A stretch of 46,196 nt of DNA from contig DATGMP010000100.1 of the NCBI GenBank assembly GCA_035293565.1, positions 1 to 46,196 of the forward strand. Direction: 5' to 3'. The first letter of the stretch is position 1, and the number at the start of each line of letters is the position of its first letter. A model generated the notes under the pieces. It made no database searches and had not been told where the DNA came from. It saw only the letters and a list, made by a program, of their open reading frames with translations. This document shows positions 35,892-42,988 of this stretch, in pieces. The translations under genes were made by a program, and so were the position numbers. Source of the DNA: DATGMP01 sp035293565. Lineage in GTDB: Bacteria; Pseudomonadota; Alphaproteobacteria; BOG-932; Roseiterribacteraceae.

Positions 35892-36421
35892 CACGCGGTC
35901 CGACGTAGAAGATCAATCGCGTCCGCCAATTCGCGTTCGGCGCTCGCTCGGTCCTTGACGGGAGCCGGTCTAGGCGCCGTCGTTGGCTGAGTCGGTAGCT
36001 CGGCGAGCTTGGGTTCCGGCCGCGACGTCCGCACGCTCCGATCGGCGGCAAGCTGCCGGGTCGGCTCCGGCACGCGAACCGGCGCCAATGCCGAGCGGCC
36101 GCCCTGGACGGCCTTCTCGATCCTGGCCGCAAGATTGTCGGCGGTCTCATTGATGACGTTGAGCTCGTCGATCAATGCGCGCGCCGTGCCGATGCGCTGC
36201 GAGAGCGAGCTGTCATATTCGCCGGCGATCGCCTTCATCCCTTTGATGGCGACATCCGCATGGGTAACCGATTCGGCGAGATTGGCGAGCAATGTCGCAA
36301 GCTCGGCCTTGCCGTCCCGCAGCTTCGAGATCGAGCGGTTGAGCGACACCGCATAGACGATCGTCGCGACCATCAGGCCGATGACGAGGAGATCGAGAAA
36401 AATCGCGAAGGTGGAATTCAC
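35891..36421 (-). CDS. DUF6468-type flagellar operon membrane protein
   Basis: A 176-residue protein with one N-terminal membrane helix (about 5-27, FAIFLDLLVIGLMVATIVYA) and a helical cytoplasmic region (SRSISKLRDGKAELATLLANLAES-like, to about 115) followed by a Pro/Arg-rich stretch. It ends with an amphipathic ERELADAIDLLRR. I associate it with DUF6468, a family seen beside fliM/fliL in alphaproteobacteria; its function is not established. The GTG at 36419-36421 has GGGAGCG upstream and gives a clean membrane N-terminus; the longer frame to 36601 overlaps fliM and is rejected. It is 67 bp after fliM and overlaps the MotE-like gene. Confidence 0.72.
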   Translation of the reverse strand: MNSTFAIFLDLLVIGLMVATIVYAVSLNRSISKLRDGKAELATLLANLAESVTHADVAIKGMKAIAGEYDSSLSQRIGTARALIDELNVINETADNLAARIEKAVQGGRSALAPVRVPEPTRQLAADRSVRTSRPEPKLAELPTQPTTAPRPAPVKDRASAERELADAIDLLRRTA

Positions 36422-36488
36422 GTCTGTCGCTCCCGTTAGAACTTGCAAACCAGTCAGGACTACAAAAACAGTTCGGGTTATGCGCTCG

Positions 36489-37532
36489 TCATTCGCCGGG
36501 AAGAGCTTCGCGCTCGACCTTGATCGCGAGATGATTTCCGCGGCGCCCCATGCGTCCACAGTAGAGCGTGCGATCGCCGCACCGCATCTGCACCAGCGCA
36601 TCGGGCGACGTGCCGAAGATGACCTGGGTGCCGACTTCCCAATTGATCACGTCGTTCAGCGAGACCGTCGTCTCGCCGAGCACGGCGCTGATCTCGACAT
36701 CGGTCGAATAGAGCTCGTTCGACAGGTGGCTCTCCCAGATCGAGTCACGGCCGAACTTCTCGCCCATGAACATCTGCAGGAGGAGCTCACGAACAGGCTC
36801 GAGCGTGGCGTAGGGGATCAGCATCTCGAGCCTGCCGCCGCGATCCTCCATGTCGATACGGATCTTGACGAGAACCGCTGCATTGCCCGCGCGCGTGATC
36901 GCCGCGAAGCGCGGATTGGTCTCAAGGCGGTCGAAGCGGAAGGTCACCGCCGACAGAGGATCGAAGGCTGACGAGAGGTCGGCCAGGACGACATGGACCA
37001 TGCGCTCGACGAGATTGCGCTCGATGGTCGTGTATGGACGGCCCTCGATGCGCATCGCCGCCGTGCCGCGACGGCCGCCCAAAAGCACGTCGACGATCGA
37101 GTAGATGAGAGCGCTGTCGACGGTCAGCAGGCCGTAATTGTCCCACTCCTCCGCTTTGAAGACCGACAGCATTGCCGGCAGCGGGATGGAGTTCAGATAA
37201 TCGCCGAACCGAACGCTCGAAATCTGATCGAGACTAGCCTCGACGTTGTCCGAAGTGAGATTGCGCAGCGACGTCGACATCATTCGGACCAGCCGGTCGA
37301 ACACGATGTCGAGCATCGGCAGGCGCTCGTAGCTGACGAGCGCGCTATTGACGAGCGCAAGAACTCCCGAGTTTTCGCTGTCTCCACCGGCGCCGCGGTC
37401 GAAGCCCAGGAGAGAGTCGATCTCGTCCTGATTGAGGACTCTGGGACTGCCGGTGGCGTTCGCCTCTTCCTCGAGCGCGCCCGCCCATTCGGCTGCCAGG
37501 GCTTCGTCGTCTACGACTGCTTGGTCGGTCAT
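36489..37532 (-). CDS. fliM: Flagellar motor switch protein FliM
   Basis: FliM is the C-ring switch protein that binds phospho-CheY and reverses rotation. The product has 347 residues. The N-terminal CheY-binding segment (VLNQDEIDSLLGF) is preserved. The middle domain contains RFGDYLNSIPLPAML and SALIYSIVDVLLGGRRG, and the C-terminal SpoA/FliN-like domain ends TSPDALVQMRCGDRTLYCGRMGRRGNHLAIKV. It lies 18 bp after fliL. The acidic N-terminal extension (about 1-30) precedes the binding motif. Confidence 0.97.
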   Translation of the reverse strand: MTDQAVVDDEALAAEWAGALEEEANATGSPRVLNQDEIDSLLGFDRGAGGDSENSGVLALVNSALVSYERLPMLDIVFDRLVRMMSTSLRNLTSDNVEASLDQISSVRFGDYLNSIPLPAMLSVFKAEEWDNYGLLTVDSALIYSIVDVLLGGRRGTAAMRIEGRPYTTIERNLVERMVHVVLADLSSAFDPLSAVTFRFDRLETNPRFAAITRAGNAAVLVKIRIDMEDRGGRLEMLIPYATLEPVRELLLQMFMGEKFGRDSIWESHLSNELYSTDVEISAVLGETTVSLNDVINWEVGTQVIFGTSPDALVQMRCGDRTLYCGRMGRRGNHLAIKVEREALPGE

Positions 37533-37550
37533 GTCGGGAGTTCTCGCGGG

Positions 37551-38081
37551 TTACTGGACCAGTAATTCACGAAACAGCACGTCATCCACCGGCGTCGGCT
37601 CTGCGGACTGCGCGACCCTTGCGAGCAGCTCCTGCCGGAGGCGATAGACGCCGGACGAGCCGTGCAGGTCGTCGACCCGAAGCCCGCGAAGATAGGTCTG
37701 GAACTGATCGATGAGCCGCGGCATCTGCTTTTTCAGCGCTTCGGCATCGGCCGTGTTGGCGACTTCGAGGCTGATGCTTGCCTTGAGGAACCTCTGCTGC
37801 TTGCCGGTGGCTTCGAGGTTGACCAGGATTTCGGGCAGATCGACATAGACCGCAGGTCCCTGCTCCGCCTTGGCTGTCGGCGCATCGGCCTTCTTGCCGG
37901 AACCCAGGAGGCCGGAGAAATAGACACCGGCCCCGATCAGAATAAGAAGGAGCGGGATACCGGCGACCAGCACCAATCGCTTGCCGCTCCACTTCTTGCG
38001 CGGGGCGCCTTCTGCGGCTTCGCCTTCCGCGAGTGCTTCCTCTTCGTCCTCGGCGTTTGCCGCCGTCACCCCTGCAGCCAT
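37551..38081 (-). CDS. fliL: Flagellar basal body-associated protein FliL
   Basis: FliL is an inner-membrane protein that surrounds the stator and supports torque. The product has 176 residues: an acidic cytoplasmic N-terminus, a membrane helix (about 36-57, LVLVAGIPLLLILIGAGVYF), and a periplasmic stomatin-like domain (YVDLPEILVNLEATGKQQRFLKASISLEV through DDVLFRELLVQ). The ATG at 38079-38081 is immediately preceded by a 14-nt leader identical to the one before fliX. It is first in the operon fliL-fliM-DUF6468-motE-like-TPR. A GTTAACC element lies about 60 bp upstream of the ATG. Confidence 0.93.
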   Translation of the reverse strand: MAAGVTAANAEDEEEALAEGEAAEGAPRKKWSGKRLVLVAGIPLLLILIGAGVYFSGLLGSGKKADAPTAKAEQGPAVYVDLPEILVNLEATGKQQRFLKASISLEVANTADAEALKKQMPRLIDQFQTYLRGLRVDDLHGSSGVYRLRQELLARVAQSAEPTPVDDVLFRELLVQ

Positions 38082-38095
38082 GCTGACCGACCCTT
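38082..38095 (-). repeat. 14-nt leader element shared with fliX
   Basis: On the minus strand AAGGGTCGGTCAGC ends directly at the fliL ATG. The identical 14-mer precedes the fliX ATG (42744-42757) by three bases. It contains the AAGGG Shine-Dalgarno, so part of the identity is functional, but the GTCGGTCAGC portion is not required for ribosome binding. Confidence 0.55.
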
Positions 38096-38136
38096 CCAAA
38101 TCCGCGATCCGGATAGGCCGACAGTAGCCGCGACTG

Positions 38137-38152
38137 GTTAACGGCAAGTTGC
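38137..38152. promoter_or_regulatory. Degenerate CtrA-like element upstream of fliL
   Basis: Read on the minus strand GCAA-N7-TTAAC; the second half-site is perfect and the first matches two of four. The GTTAACC core lies 64 nt from the end of the fliL ATG, almost the same distance as in fliX (63 nt), where the box is a full match. A second element of this partial kind (CGAA-N7-TTAAC) is at 38252-38267. Confidence 0.35.
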
Positions 38153-38158
38153 GTTAGT

Positions 38159-38173
38159 CGGCAATTTCTGCCG
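38159..38173. promoter_or_regulatory. FlbD-like dyad upstream of flgF/fliL
   Basis: CGGCA-ATTTC-TGCCG, a perfect 5-bp inverted repeat. It lies 99 bp before the flgF sigma-54 promoter, a distance typical of enhancer-type activator sites. It shares its core and spacing with sites upstream of flgI and fliK. Confidence 0.6.
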
Positions 38174-38271
38174 GGCAAGATCGGATTTTAAAGAAACTGC
38201 GCCCTAGCGGCTCGACGGGTCCTTCACGGTCAAGCCTAGATTATCTGCGACGTTAACCCTGTTTTCGCGAT

Positions 38272-38287
38272 TGGCATGGTTCCTGCA
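38272..38287 (+). promoter_or_regulatory. Sigma-54 promoter of flgF operon
   Basis: TGGCATGGTTCCTGCA carries GG-N10-GC and resembles the RpoN consensus TGGCAC-N5-TTGCA. Transcription would start near 38299, 66 bp before the flgF ATG. It needs an AAA+ activator, for which the dyad at 38159-38173 is the candidate site. Confidence 0.65.
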
Positions 38288-38364
38288 GGGGGAGTTGCGA
38301 CGGCAGCAGCAGCGCCCCGCCAATCGTTACGAAGCAACCTCTCCCTCAGGGCTCGAGACACCGG

Positions 38365-39096
38365 ATGAAGGATCCTTCCTATATCGGCCTATCCCTGCAA
38401 GTCGCCTTGCAACGCAGGATGGACGTGATCGCCAACAATGTGGCGAATCTCAACTCGACCGGCTTCAAGGCCGAGCGGCAGGTGTTCGTGAAATACCTGA
38501 TGCAGGGTAGCAGCACGACGCCTGGCGACCAGTTGGTGATGCCGACGGATGTCGGCTCCTATCGCGATTTCAGCAATGGACCGATCACGACCACGGGAAA
38601 CCAGCTCGACGTCGCGCTGAGCGGCAGCGGATTTCTCAGCGTTCAGGGCCCGAACGGCACGCTCTACACGCGCGGCGGCAGCCTGGCGATCGCCAATGAC
38701 GGTACGCTGGTGGACCAGTCCGGGCATCCTGTGCTCGACCAATCGGGCAGCCCGATCGTGATCCAGCAGGACGATAACCAGATCTCGATCAGCCAGGACG
38801 GGGTCATTTCGGCCCGGCGCGGCCAGATCGCTCAGCTCGGCGTGTTCAAGTTCGATCGGCCGAATTTCCTGCAGCCGATCGGCGGCGGCCTCTACCAGAC
38901 GACCGAGCCGGCGCTGGCGGATGACAGCACGACCATCCATCAGGGCGCGCTGGAGGGCTCAAACGTCCAGGCGATCACCGAGATGACCAAGATGATCGAC
39001 CTGCAACGGAGCTACGAGACCGTGGCCAACCTGATCCAGACCCAGAACGACACCGAGAAAGACATGATCTCGAAGCTGTCGAACACGACTGCGTAA
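38365..39096 (+). CDS. flgF: Flagellar rod protein FlgF
   Basis: FlgF is a proximal rod subunit. The product has 243 residues with the rod/hook N-terminal signature (LQRRMDVIANNVANLNSTGFKAE), the D1 domain GNQLDVALSGSGFLSVQGPNGTLYTRGGSL, and the C-terminal ALEGSNVQAITEMTKMIDLQRSYETVANLIQ. It is the first gene of flgF-flgG-flgA-flgH downstream of a sigma-54 promoter. It is 28 bp upstream of flgG and paralogous to it. Confidence 0.95.
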   Translation: MKDPSYIGLSLQVALQRRMDVIANNVANLNSTGFKAERQVFVKYLMQGSSTTPGDQLVMPTDVGSYRDFSNGPITTTGNQLDVALSGSGFLSVQGPNGTLYTRGGSLAIANDGTLVDQSGHPVLDQSGSPIVIQQDDNQISISQDGVISARRGQIAQLGVFKFDRPNFLQPIGGGLYQTTEPALADDSTTIHQGALEGSNVQAITEMTKMIDLQRSYETVANLIQTQNDTEKDMISKLSNTTA

Positions 39097-39124
39097 CCGA
39101 ACGACCGCAAAGGATTGGACGATA

Positions 39125-39910
39125 ATGCGAGCACTTCAGATCGGCGCCACGGGCATGCAGGCCCAGCAGCTCAACGTCGAAGTCATTTCGAACAACATCG
39201 CGAATATGACGACGACCGGCTACAAGCTGCAGCGTCCCGCGTTTCAAGATTTGCTGTACGAAAACGTGACCCGGCCCGGCTCGCAGTCCTCGGACATCGG
39301 CACGATCGTCCCCTCCGGAATCCAGCTTGGAAGCGGCGTGCGCGCTGCCGCCGTCTATCGCGTCGACACGCAGGGCGATCTTCAGCAAACCGGCAATCAG
39401 CTCGATCTCGCCGTCACGGGCCAAGGCTATTTCCAGATCGAGCTTCCGAACGGCGATACCGCCTATACCCGCGACGGCTCGTTCCAGCTGAACGCCAACG
39501 GCCAGGTGGTGACGGGCGACGGCTACGTCGTGAAGCCGGGCCTTGTCATTCCAAAGGCGACAACGGCGATCACGGTCAACACCGATGGACAGATGTTCGC
39601 CAAGGTGGACGGGACAACCAATCCGGTCTCCGTCGGCCAGGTCGAGCTCGCGACCTTCGCCAACAATGCCGGTCTGGAAGCAACGGGAAACAACCTGTTT
39701 CTCGAAACGCCTGCGTCCGGCGTGCCGGTGACTGGCGCTCCCGGTGCCCTCGGCTTCGGCACCATCACTCAGGGCTCGCTCGAAAGCTCGAATGTTAACA
39801 TCGTTTCCGAGGTCACCAATCTGATCGCGGCGCAACGCGCCTATGAGATGAACTCGAAGGTCATCCAGACCTCGGACCAGATGCTGAACGACATCAACCA
39901 GATGCACTGA
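39125..39910 (+). CDS. flgG: Flagellar distal rod protein FlgG
   Basis: FlgG builds the distal rod. The product has 261 residues, the usual length. It opens MRALQIGATGMQAQQLNVEVISNN, followed by GNQLDLAVTGQGYFQIELPNG and DTAYTRDGSFQLNANGQVVT, and ends with TQGSLESSNVNIVSEVTNLIAAQRAYEMNSKVIQTSDQML. It lies 17 bp before flgA in the same operon. Confidence 0.97.
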   Translation: MRALQIGATGMQAQQLNVEVISNNIANMTTTGYKLQRPAFQDLLYENVTRPGSQSSDIGTIVPSGIQLGSGVRAAAVYRVDTQGDLQQTGNQLDLAVTGQGYFQIELPNGDTAYTRDGSFQLNANGQVVTGDGYVVKPGLVIPKATTAITVNTDGQMFAKVDGTTNPVSVGQVELATFANNAGLEATGNNLFLETPASGVPVTGAPGALGFGTITQGSLESSNVNIVSEVTNLIAAQRAYEMNSKVIQTSDQMLNDINQMH

Positions 39911-39927
39911 GGTTAGGGACGGCGGCC

Positions 39928-40887
39928 ATGTTCCTGTCCTTTCGCTTGCTTCTCGTCATTGTTTCGATGCTGGCGATGGTCGTCTCCGCGTCGGCCGCCA
40001 GCTATCGCCCGAACGCGACGGTCGTAGGCGCCAACGTGACGCTCGGCGATCTCTTCGACGGCGCCGGGTCGTCCGCCAACGACATTGTCGCCGCGGCGCC
40101 AGCTCCCGGCCAGCGAATGGTGTTCGACGCTCACGCCTTGGCGGCACTGGCGCAGGATCATGGCCTCGATTGGCGACCGGCAAGCCCGCATGACCGTGCG
40201 GTCGTGGAGCGCTCGGCGATCATCGTCGGCGGCGACAAGATTGAATCGCTGGTCGAGGATTGGCTGGCCGGCCACGGGCTGGCTCGACCTTTCGCCGTCA
40301 TCTTCGATCGACAGTCGATCCGCTTGGCGCTTCCGACCAACGCCGGCGCCGCTGCGGTTCACGATATGAGCTACGACCCTCAGCAGAAGCGCTTTTCCGG
40401 TACACTCGCGGCTTCTGGGCCGAGCGGCGAGATCACCGTCCCGGTCAGCGGCCGCGTGGCCCCCGTGGTCCAGGTCCCAGTCCTTAGCCACGCGCTCAAC
40501 CAAGGCGAAATCGTGGGCGCGGCCGACATCGATCTCGTGCGCATGCAAGCTGACCGCGTGGCGCGGGATACGATCACGGACCCCGAGAAAATCATTGGCC
40601 GGACGGCGGCTCGGATACTCGCGCCCGAGCGCCCGCTCCGCGCCAACGACCTCGTCCGCGATCTGGTCGTGAAACGTGGTCAGACCGTGACGATGGTGCT
40701 GGACGAGGCGAGCATGGATCTCACGACCCAGGGCCGCGCGCTCACGGACGGCGCCAAGGGCGATCCAGTCAAGGTCATCAACATATCGAGCAGCCGCGTC
40801 GTCGAAGGCGTTGCCGCCGGGCCCAACCTGGTCGCGATATCCGACGGCCTTCCAACCATTTCGAACGAGCAAGGAGATGCGCGATGA
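39928..40887 (+). CDS. flgA: Flagellar P-ring assembly chaperone FlgA
   Basis: FlgA is a periplasmic chaperone for P-ring (FlgI) assembly. The product has 319 residues with a signal peptide (about 1-23) and the SAF-like C-terminal domain: VPVLSHALNQGEIVGAADIDLVRMQADRV, then RPLRANDLVRDLVVKRGQTVTMVLDEASMDLTTQGRAL and PVKVINISSSRVVEGVA. It is longer than E. coli FlgA, as in many alphaproteobacteria. It overlaps flgH by four bases (ATGA). Confidence 0.95.
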   Translation: MFLSFRLLLVIVSMLAMVVSASAASYRPNATVVGANVTLGDLFDGAGSSANDIVAAAPAPGQRMVFDAHALAALAQDHGLDWRPASPHDRAVVERSAIIVGGDKIESLVEDWLAGHGLARPFAVIFDRQSIRLALPTNAGAAAVHDMSYDPQQKRFSGTLAASGPSGEITVPVSGRVAPVVQVPVLSHALNQGEIVGAADIDLVRMQADRVARDTITDPEKIIGRTAARILAPERPLRANDLVRDLVVKRGQTVTMVLDEASMDLTTQGRALTDGAKGDPVKVINISSSRVVEGVAAGPNLVAISDGLPTISNEQGDAR

Positions 40888-41648
40888 GCGCCAAGTTCGG
40901 CTATCTCAGATTTCTCGCCGTCGCCGGATTGGTGCCCGCGATGCTTCTCGCCGGCGGATGCGAGGTGGGAGACCGCCTAGCCAGCGAGGGCAAGCAGCCG
41001 AAATTCTCCCCGATCGTCAATCCGCAGGATGATCCGAACTATCAGCCGGTCAGCATGCCGATGCCGGCGCCGCCGCCCGAAATTCACGCCGCCAATTCGA
41101 TCTGGCGCTCGGGCGCGCGTTCCTTCATCAAGGATCAGCGCGCGGCCAATGTCGGCGACCTCCTGACGGTGCTGGTGTCGATCAACGACCAGGCGAGCAT
41201 CTCGAACGAAACCAACCGGACCCGGACCGACTCGGAAAATGCGGGAGCTTCGCATTTCCTGGGGCTGGAGCAGAATCTCCCCCACATTCTGCCCAAGGCG
41301 GTCGACCCGACCACCCTGATCAGCACGAACTCGGCTTCGGCGGCCGACGGTAAAGGCGTTATCACCCGGAGCGAGGCGATCACGCTGAAAGTGGCCGCAG
41401 TCGTGACCCAGGTGCTGCCGAACCGCAATCTGGTGGTTTCCGGCAAACAGGAAGTGCGGGTGAACTACGACCTCCGCGAGCTCGACATCAACGGCATCGT
41501 GCGGCCGGAGGACATCGCATCCGACAACACGATCAGCTACGAGAAGATCGCGGAAGCACGGATCTCCTATGCCGGCCGGGGCCAGATCAACGACGTTCAG
41601 CAGCCGCGCTGGGGCCAGCAGCTGATCGACATCCTGTTCCCGTTCTAA
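40884..41648 (+). CDS. flgH: Flagellar L-ring lipoprotein FlgH
   Basis: FlgH forms the outer-membrane L ring. The product has 254 residues. The lipoprotein signal ends in the lipobox LAGGC (Cys at about 26). Family signatures follow: SIWRSGARSFIKDQRAANVGDLLTVLVSI, then RNLVVSGKQEVRVNYDLRELDINGIVRPEDIASDNTISYEKIAEARISYAGRGQI. Its start overlaps the flgA stop. The 128-bp region to the convergent dksA gene holds no further gene that I can support and no clear terminator. Confidence 0.97.
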   Translation: MSAKFGYLRFLAVAGLVPAMLLAGGCEVGDRLASEGKQPKFSPIVNPQDDPNYQPVSMPMPAPPPEIHAANSIWRSGARSFIKDQRAANVGDLLTVLVSINDQASISNETNRTRTDSENAGASHFLGLEQNLPHILPKAVDPTTLISTNSASAADGKGVITRSEAITLKVAAVVTQVLPNRNLVVSGKQEVRVNYDLRELDINGIVRPEDIASDNTISYEKIAEARISYAGRGQINDVQQPRWGQQLIDILFPF

Positions 41649-41776
41649 AGGCTATGGGCCGAAGACGGCTCTGGACCAAAATAGCTCTGGCCGGCCGAAC
41701 GACCGAAAAGGCTTACGCGCCTATCGCGGATCGTTTCGGTTCATGCGGGGCGGGGCGAGGCCAGTCAACCGACGCG

Positions 41777-42199
41777 CTATTCGTCCCGCTGGGTGCGCTC
41801 CATGCGCTCGTGACGCTCTTGGGCTTCGAGAGAAAGGGTTGCGATCGGACGGGCCTCCAGGCGCTTGACGCCGATCGGGTCTCCGGTCTCCTCGCAATAG
41901 CCGTAGCTGCCGTCCTCGATCCGCTGCAGAGCGGCATCGATCTTCGAGAGGAGCTTGCGCTCGCGGTCGCGGGTACGAAGCTCCAGCGCGCGGTCGGTTT
42001 CGGCCGATGCGCGGTCCGCCAGATCGGGCTCCTGCATCCCCCCGTCGACCTGGAGGCTGTTCAAGGTTTCGTTCGATTCGCGCAAGAGCTCCGCCTGCCA
42101 CTTCAAGAGCTTGAGGCGGAAATACTCGCGCATGATGGGATTCATGAAAGTTTCATCGTCGGACGGTCTATAGCCGGAGGGAAGCGAGGGATTTGTCAT
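41777..42199 (-). CDS. dksA: RNA polymerase-binding transcription factor DksA
   Basis: DksA enters the RNA polymerase secondary channel and, with ppGpp, resets transcription during starvation. The product has 140 residues with the coiled coil (about 20-95, including the tip DLADRASAETDRA). The globular end is YGYCEETGDPIGVKRLEARPIATLSLEAQERHERMER. Only one of the four E. coli zinc cysteines remains, as in other alphaproteobacterial DksA proteins. The ATG at 42197-42199 fits the family start. A good sigma-70 promoter lies 38-66 bp upstream. It sits between flgH and fliX. Confidence 0.94.
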   Translation of the reverse strand: MTNPSLPSGYRPSDDETFMNPIMREYFRLKLLKWQAELLRESNETLNSLQVDGGMQEPDLADRASAETDRALELRTRDRERKLLSKIDAALQRIEDGSYGYCEETGDPIGVKRLEARPIATLSLEAQERHERMERTQRDE

Positions 42200-42236
42200 G
42201 CTCGTGGGCCGGACCAGTGAACTTTGAAGCGGCCGG

Positions 42237-42265
42237 AGTATAGAAACCGTCCCTGCCCGTCGCAA
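42237..42265 (-). promoter_or_regulatory. dksA promoter
   Basis: On the minus strand, -35 TTGCGA (42260-42265), a 17-bp spacer and -10 TATACT (42237-42242). Hexamers and spacing are close to the sigma-70 ideal. The predicted 5'UTR is about 30 nt. It would let dksA be transcribed independently of fliX. Confidence 0.65.
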
Positions 42266-42314
42266 GGATCGACGCACACCAAACTAATGCATTGATAAAA
42301 CTAATATATTTTAA

Positions 42315-42740
42315 TCAGACCGAACCGGGCGGCAGCCTACCGAGCTTTGCGAGCTCGACCTGAACTCTGAGCTCGATCTCGTCCAGCAGCTCGCTCAGGC
42401 GGGGATCATCGGCCTCATCGCGCCGAGCCGCCACCATCGCCGCCAGGTTATCCAGCCGGTCGGGCGAGATCCCGCCGGCAAGCAGGCCGTCCCGGATCTG
42501 GTCCAGCCCATCGATCAGGTCGCTGGCCCGACGGCGTGCGCGGTTACGCCGTTCGAGAGCCGATTCGGCTTCTTGGACCGCCAACAGTGTATCGATCGCC
42601 CCCGCGGGCGCGGTGCCGGTGACAGTAGCCATGGAGGTCGGCTTGGCGTCCAGCATCTGGGTAAAGCCGCCAGAGGAGGTGACCTTGGTGGGCTTGCCGA
42701 GCTGCGACTGGCCCGAACGCGAGATCCGTGAGACATCCAT
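42315..42740 (-). CDS. fliX: Flagellar assembly regulator FliX
   Basis: FliX in Caulobacter couples completion of early flagellar structures to FlbD activity, switching on sigma-54 class III genes. The product has 141 residues. The N-terminus (MDVSRISRSGQSQLGKP) and C-terminal helical region (ELLDEIELRVQVELAKLGRL) fit the family. The ATG at 42738-42740 is favoured because of an AAGGG ribosome-binding site and the shared leader with fliL; the longer open frame would run toward the CtrA box. As in Caulobacter it is divergent from flgI, with a perfect CtrA box 45-60 bp upstream. Confidence 0.9.
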   Translation of the reverse strand: MDVSRISRSGQSQLGKPTKVTSSGGFTQMLDAKPTSMATVTGTAPAGAIDTLLAVQEAESALERRNRARRRASDLIDGLDQIRDGLLAGGISPDRLDNLAAMVAARRDEADDPRLSELLDEIELRVQVELAKLGRLPPGSV

Positions 42741-42743
42741 AGG

Positions 42744-42757
42744 CTGACCGACCCTTT
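42744..42757 (-). repeat. 14-nt leader element shared with fliL
   Basis: AAGGGTCGGTCAGC on the minus strand, followed by CCT and the fliX ATG. It is identical to the sequence ending at the fliL ATG (38082-38095). Confidence 0.55.
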
Positions 42758-42784
42758 CGACGATCGACCTTGGGGCTCGCACCC

Positions 42785-42800
42785 TTAAGTCGCGGTTAAC
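42785..42800. promoter_or_regulatory. CtrA box upstream of fliX
   Basis: TTAAGTCGCGGTTAAC matches the CtrA consensus TTAA-N7-TTAAC at every defined position. It lies 45 bp upstream of the fliX ATG, and 7 bp separates it from the FlbD-like dyad. This is the expected class II control of fliX. Confidence 0.7.
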
Positions 42801-42806
42801 GTGCCG

Positions 42807-42819
42807 GGCAGATTTTGCC
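42807..42819. promoter_or_regulatory. FlbD-like dyad upstream of flgI/fliX
   Basis: GGCA-GATTT-TGCC. The same core and spacing occur upstream of flgF and fliK. It lies 64 bp before the flgI sigma-54 promoter and next to the fliX CtrA box, so one bound activator could repress fliX and activate flgI. Confidence 0.6.
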
Positions 42820-42883
42820 TAGGCGGCAATGATCGACCGAGTCCCGTCCTCAGCTATGCCGCGGAATTCCTCGCTTTTGGTTT

Positions 42884-42899
42884 TGGCACGATTCTCGCA
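42884..42899 (+). promoter_or_regulatory. Sigma-54 promoter of flgI operon
   Basis: TGGCACGATTCTCGCA has a perfect -24 element and GG-N10-GC spacing. Predicted start is near 42911, about 78 bp before the flgI ATG. Confidence 0.75.
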
Positions 42900-42988
42900 T
42901 GGACTGGTGACAGCGGCGTCCCGGTAGCGAAGCATTAACGCAAACTGCCTAGAAGCCGACATCGAACGATTCACCGACCGAGGGCCCG

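Noticed and set aside
39913..40872. Open frame of 319 codons antisense to flgA
   Set aside because: Mirror image of flgA with no domain signature, signal peptide or ribosome-binding site.
41654..42220. Plus-strand open frame over dksA
   Set aside because: Antisense shadow of dksA. The minus-strand product is an unmistakable DksA with a good promoter.
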